A DNA stretch of 8,387 nucleotides. It comes from Chloroflexota bacterium (GTDB taxonomy: Bacteria > Chloroflexota > Limnocylindria > Limnocylindrales > CSP1-4). This document shows, piece after piece, positions 6,296-8,387 of the stretch; position 1 is the first letter of the stretch; each line of letters starts with the position of its first letter. A program made the translations under genes and the position numbers. The notes under the pieces are model-generated. The model saw only the letters and a program-made list of their open reading frames with translations, was not told where the DNA came from and did no database searches. The stretch spans positions 1-8,387 of the forward strand of contig JACCYW010000072.1 of NCBI GenBank assembly GCA_013696275.1. The letters run 5' to 3'.

Positions 6296-6538
6296 CGGAC
6301 CTGGAGCACGCCTGGTCCCAACCTCCACGACGCCACGCCCGCCGGCTGGTACATCGGCCGCCCCAGCTTCCACGACGAGCGGCGGGAGTGGCTCCTCTAC
6401 GGCTTCGATCCCAGTGAGCGCCCGAAGGTCGGGCTCCGGAGCCGGGAATGGACCGCGATCGCCCCGACCGAGCTCGGGGTCGTTCATGAGATGGCGCGGT
6501 GTCTGGTTGAGATCGCCGCGGGCCGAGCGCCCAAGTAA
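6292..6538 (+). pseudogene. Small orphan protein of the AGWYIGRPS family, nearly complete, one frameshift (copy 2)
   Basis: Function unknown. GTG at 6292-6294 starts MTDLEHAWSQ; with one C too many at about 6322-6323 the frame is lost. Removing it gives LHDATPAGWYIGRPSFHDER, then REWLLYGFDPSERPKVGLRS, then REWTAIAPTELGVVHEMARC and LVEIAAGRAPK, with TAA at 6536-6538: 81 residues. The long downstream part has no start codon of its own apart from a late ATG, so the GTG is the sensible origin. Rich in Trp, Arg and Glu, no signal peptide, no helix for the membrane, so probably a small soluble protein. The start overlaps the NTF2-like stop (GTGA), a sign of coupling. Confidence 0.68.
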
Positions 6539-6874
6539 CCATTCTGTCTTCCCACGATCTGAACACATCCGACCTTGGGAAAGGGGTAGTGAATGCGGCG
6601 GCTGAATGTGCGTGCTTCTCAGCTGGAAGAGTCTGTGAAATCGTCCGTGTTCGCTATCAGGCAGCGCCAGACGTTCGAGCCGGCGAACTGCTGCTCCTCC
6701 AGCTCATCGTGTATCTTCACAACCGGGCTCGACTGGCGCGCATCGCGGCCGAGACACCGGCAGGCCGACGCGCAGCGCGACTGCGGCCTGGTCGGAGACG
6801 GGTGGCACTGAGCGAATGGCTTGACGGGCCTGAGCTGAACCGGCCGGCTTTGTATCGCCGCTGTTGCAGGGGGC
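6539..6874. other. Spacer with no supported gene
   Basis: An open frame runs through this stretch into the PD40 gene, but it is arginine- and cysteine-rich without domain pattern and has no ribosome site. On the minus strand a short piece reads KIHDELEEQQFAGSNVW, which looks protein-like, but it has no start and is not assigned. Confidence 0.45.
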
Positions 6875-6880
6875 TATGCT
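6875..6880 (+). promoter_or_regulatory. Candidate -10 box for the PD40 protein gene
   Basis: TATGCT, a 4/6 match, lies 62 bases upstream of the ATG, giving a leader of about 55 bases. There is no clear -35 at 16-18 bases. Confidence 0.35.
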
Positions 6881-6929
6881 GGAGGCGCCTAAGGGTGGTC
6901 GCGGCCGCAGGTGCGCAACTCCCGGGCAG

Positions 6930-6935
6930 AGGAGG
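6930..6935 (+). promoter_or_regulatory. Strong ribosome binding site of the PD40 protein
   Basis: AGGAGG, a perfect Shine-Dalgarno core, with seven bases before ATG 6943. It decides the start against the longer open frame that begins at 6589. Confidence 0.85.
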
Positions 6936-6942
6936 GGACTCG

Positions 6943-7824
6943 ATGCGCCAGCTCATCCGTGCGGTCCTGTTGGTGGCCGTGCTTGCTGCCTCCGGTGTGG
7001 CGACAGCGGGCGGTGCCTCGGCGGCGGCACCCAAGGAAGGCGAGATCCTCTACGAGTACTGTCCCGGGACGCCCCAGTGCACCGTGTTCCGGACGCGACC
7101 CGACGGCTCTGCGAAGGCACGGGTCGGCGAGGGCCGTTGGCCGAGCTGGTCGCCGGACGGATCAAGGATCGTCTTCGCCAGCGACCGGGACGGGGACTTC
7201 GAGATCTACCTGATGGACCGGGACGGAGCCAATGTCACGCAGCTCACGCACAACTCAGTAGAGGACTGGGATCCGGCCTGGTCACCTACCGGCGCCGCGA
7301 TCGCCTTTACCTCCGCGCAGAATGGCGAGCCCGAGATCTTCCTCATGGATTTCACCGGTGCGAACCAGCGGAACATCACGAATCATCCGGCCTTCGATGA
7401 GATGGCAGCTTGGTCGCCCGATGGCAGCAGGATCGCCTTCGCACGCGGCTTTGACATCTGGGTCATGGACGCTGACGGAAACAATGCCACCGCTTTGATG
7501 TCGACACCGAGCCTGGCGGAGGCTGCCCCCGACTGGTCGCCGAATGGGCGCGAGATCGCTTTTTGCGGCCAGCGGCCGCCGACCTACGACCTCGAGGTCT
7601 ACGTGATCCGCCCTGACGGCTCACATGAGCGCAATCTCACGAAGAGCCCCGGAAGCTGGGACTGCTACCCCAGCTGGTCCCCCGATGGACGCGCCCTCGC
7701 GTATGCCAGCGACCCCAGCCCCGACGGTGATGACACGCAGGTCTACGTGATGACGGCCAACGGGAAGAAGTCGATGCGGCTCACCGATGGACCGCTCGCC
7801 GTCAATCCTGACTGGGGACCCTAG
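6943..7824 (+). CDS. Secreted PD40/TolB-like beta-propeller protein
   Basis: A 293-residue exported protein. MRQLIRAVLLVAVLAASGVA is a Sec signal peptide with a likely cleavage after ASA (residues 25-27). The mature part is built of WD40-like PD40 repeats, each with a (D/P)xWSPDGxxIxFxS core followed by an (E)IYxMDxDG strand: PSWSPDGSRIVFASDRDGDF, PAWSPTGAAIAFTSAQNGEP, AAWSPDGSRIAFARG, PDWSPNGREIAFCGQ, PSWSPDGRALAYAS, and a closing NPDWGP at the C-terminus, probably a five- or six-bladed propeller. Two cysteines (C40, C46) sit before the first blade. Such proteins bind ligands or partners outside the membrane; it is not TolB of the Tol-Pal system, since it lacks the TolB N-terminal domain and its neighbours. 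Start ATG 6943 has a perfect ribosome site. This is the only clearly intact gene right of 5157. Confidence 0.92.
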   Translation: MRQLIRAVLLVAVLAASGVATAGGASAAAPKEGEILYEYCPGTPQCTVFRTRPDGSAKARVGEGRWPSWSPDGSRIVFASDRDGDFEIYLMDRDGANVTQLTHNSVEDWDPAWSPTGAAIAFTSAQNGEPEIFLMDFTGANQRNITNHPAFDEMAAWSPDGSRIAFARGFDIWVMDADGNNATALMSTPSLAEAAPDWSPNGREIAFCGQRPPTYDLEVYVIRPDGSHERNLTKSPGSWDCYPSWSPDGRALAYASDPSPDGDDTQVYVMTANGKKSMRLTDGPLAVNPDWGP

Positions 7825-7834
7825 CGGACAGCGA

Positions 7835-7849
7835 TCTCGTTGAACGAGA
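7835..7849 (+). terminator. Weak hairpin just after the PD40 gene
   Basis: TCTCGT-TGA-ACGAGA forms six pairs with a three-base loop, ten bases after the stop codon. No T tract follows, so it is at best a weak terminator or mRNA end protector. Confidence 0.3.
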
Positions 7850-7896
7850 GCACGCGCTTTGGCCGTAGGGGGAAGATGAGGCAAGCCAACAGCCCC

Positions 7897-8019
7897 TCAC
7901 CGCGGCACCCCCCCGCGGACAGCTCCCGGAGACAAGCGCGCCATCTCCAGGACGACGCCTTCCTCGGTGGGCGCGACCACGATCCACTCGCGACTCCTGA
8001 GCCCGACCTGGGGCCGCTC
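7897..8019 (-). pseudogene. C-terminal fragment of the small AGWYIGRPS-family protein (copy 3)
   Basis: On the minus strand 40 codons read ERPQVGLRSREWIVVAPTEE, then GVVLEMAR, then LSPGAVRGGVPR and TGA (7897-7899). Twenty-two of the 28 residues from ERP to EMAR equal copy 2. The following stretch is probably a short out-of-frame window: the +1 reading gives CLRELSAG, matching CLVEIAAG of copy 2, so two compensating indels (near the TTGT and in the run of seven G) are likely. Upstream the frame meets TGA and the N-terminal half (AGWYIGRPS) is absent. Not a functional gene. Confidence 0.65.
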
Positions 8020-8060
8020 GCGCCACGTTCAAGCCTACCTTCAACGTGAACCTGTGCATC

Positions 8061-8387
8061 ATGAACCTCCACGACTTCACCGTTCGGACCGTGACCCATA
8101 CCGCGAGGAATGAGCAGTTCCCGGCGTGGGGGAGCGCGCCGCGTGACCTGATGGGCTTCATGTCGCAGGTATTCGGTATGACTACCTCTACGCCGGGACC
8201 GGGAACTGGGCTTTCAACACCGCATGGGCCGGAGCGCTCGGGTTCGAGGCCTTCGTGACGCGGTTCGCCTCTCTCGTCGACGGCGAGAGGTGGATCGCTG
8301 CCGGTGTGCCCGTCGTCATCAGCCTGTCCTGGCGCGCCGGTGAACTGGTCGGCGCTCCCATCACGTCCAGCGACGGACATCTCATCG
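8061..8387 (+). pseudogene. C39-like cysteine peptidase fragment, nucleophile segment missing, frameshifted, runs off right edge
   Basis: From about 8159 to the edge the plus strand reads HVAGIRYDYLYAGTGNWAFN, then TAWAGALGFEAFVTRFASLV, then DGERWIAAGVPVVISLSW, RAGELVGAPITSSDGHLI. This is the C-terminal half of peptidase C39-like secreted proteins, including the GHL histidine region. In another frame just before it, 8061-8158 reads TARNEQFPAWGSAPRDLMGF, resembling the segments flanking the expected WCSPTS nucleophile motif, but no such cysteine motif is present in any frame here. A frame change lies around 8147-8165, and the usual 150-200 N-terminal residues are absent. Taken together this is a broken copy; the family call is from remembered pattern. 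Confidence 0.65.

Noticed and set aside
5682..6568. Long minus-strand frame opposite the NTF2-like and small genes
   Set aside because: Arginine-, glycine- and serine-rich shadow of GC-rich coding sequence on the other strand, where family motifs are evident.
6589..6942. N-terminal extension of the PD40 protein from an upstream GTG/ATG, making it 411 residues
   Set aside because: The extension is arginine- and cysteine-rich without domain pattern, whereas ATG 6943 has a perfect AGGAGG site and begins a clear signal peptide, which must be at the N-terminus.
1..8387. CRISPR array, rRNA or complete insertion sequence
   Set aside because: No regularly spaced repeats, no rRNA-like segments, and no transposase motifs or terminal inverted repeats were seen.

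Overview
The window is GC-rich (about two thirds G+C by eye) and bacterial. The gene types present (a GalU next to a serine/threonine kinase, PD40/TolB-like propeller, NTF2-like and C39-like proteins, GTG and TTG starts, a possible leaderless mRNA) suggest a Chloroflexota (Limnocylindria-like) or actinobacteria-like genome. This placement is an impression from family resemblance and was not tested by search.

Left part (1-4526, all minus strand) is an ordinary, dense, intact block. In order of transcription: a CXXC-containing 125-residue protein, a roughly ten-helix membrane protein of unknown function, and an EamA-type drug/metabolite transporter, packed as one likely operon (the last two overlap by GTGA). 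A hairpin followed by TTT separates this from galU (UTP-glucose-1-phosphate uridylyltransferase) and a PASTA/PknB-style protein kinase whose C-terminal part runs off the left edge. The kinase appears to start at TTG 30 bases after the galU stop and in the same frame as galU.

Middle part (4540-5800) is gene-poor and looks like a decayed integration zone. Near its right end is the 3' half of a tRNA-Lys(UUU) (anticodon loop, variable loop, T arm, acceptor 3' strand) with no 5' half. About 100 bases before it are two tandem copies of an 11-base repeat, TGACAGCCACG, at the very end of a short reading frame that resembles the tail of an integrase. This is what an old tRNA-targeted att site would look like.

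Right part (5599-8387) holds one intact gene, a secreted PD40 beta-propeller protein, set among broken genes: an NTF2/SnoaL-like gene with one frameshift; three degenerate copies of one small orphan protein family (about 81 residues; core motif AGWYIGRPS, then WLLYGFD and VGLRSREW), one N-terminal half, one nearly complete, one C-terminal half on the opposite strand; and a C39-like cysteine peptidase fragment that has lost its nucleophile segment and is frameshifted. When its frameshift is repaired, the NTF2-like gene ends exactly in a GTGA overlap with the start of the nearly complete small gene, so the two were probably once a translationally coupled pair.
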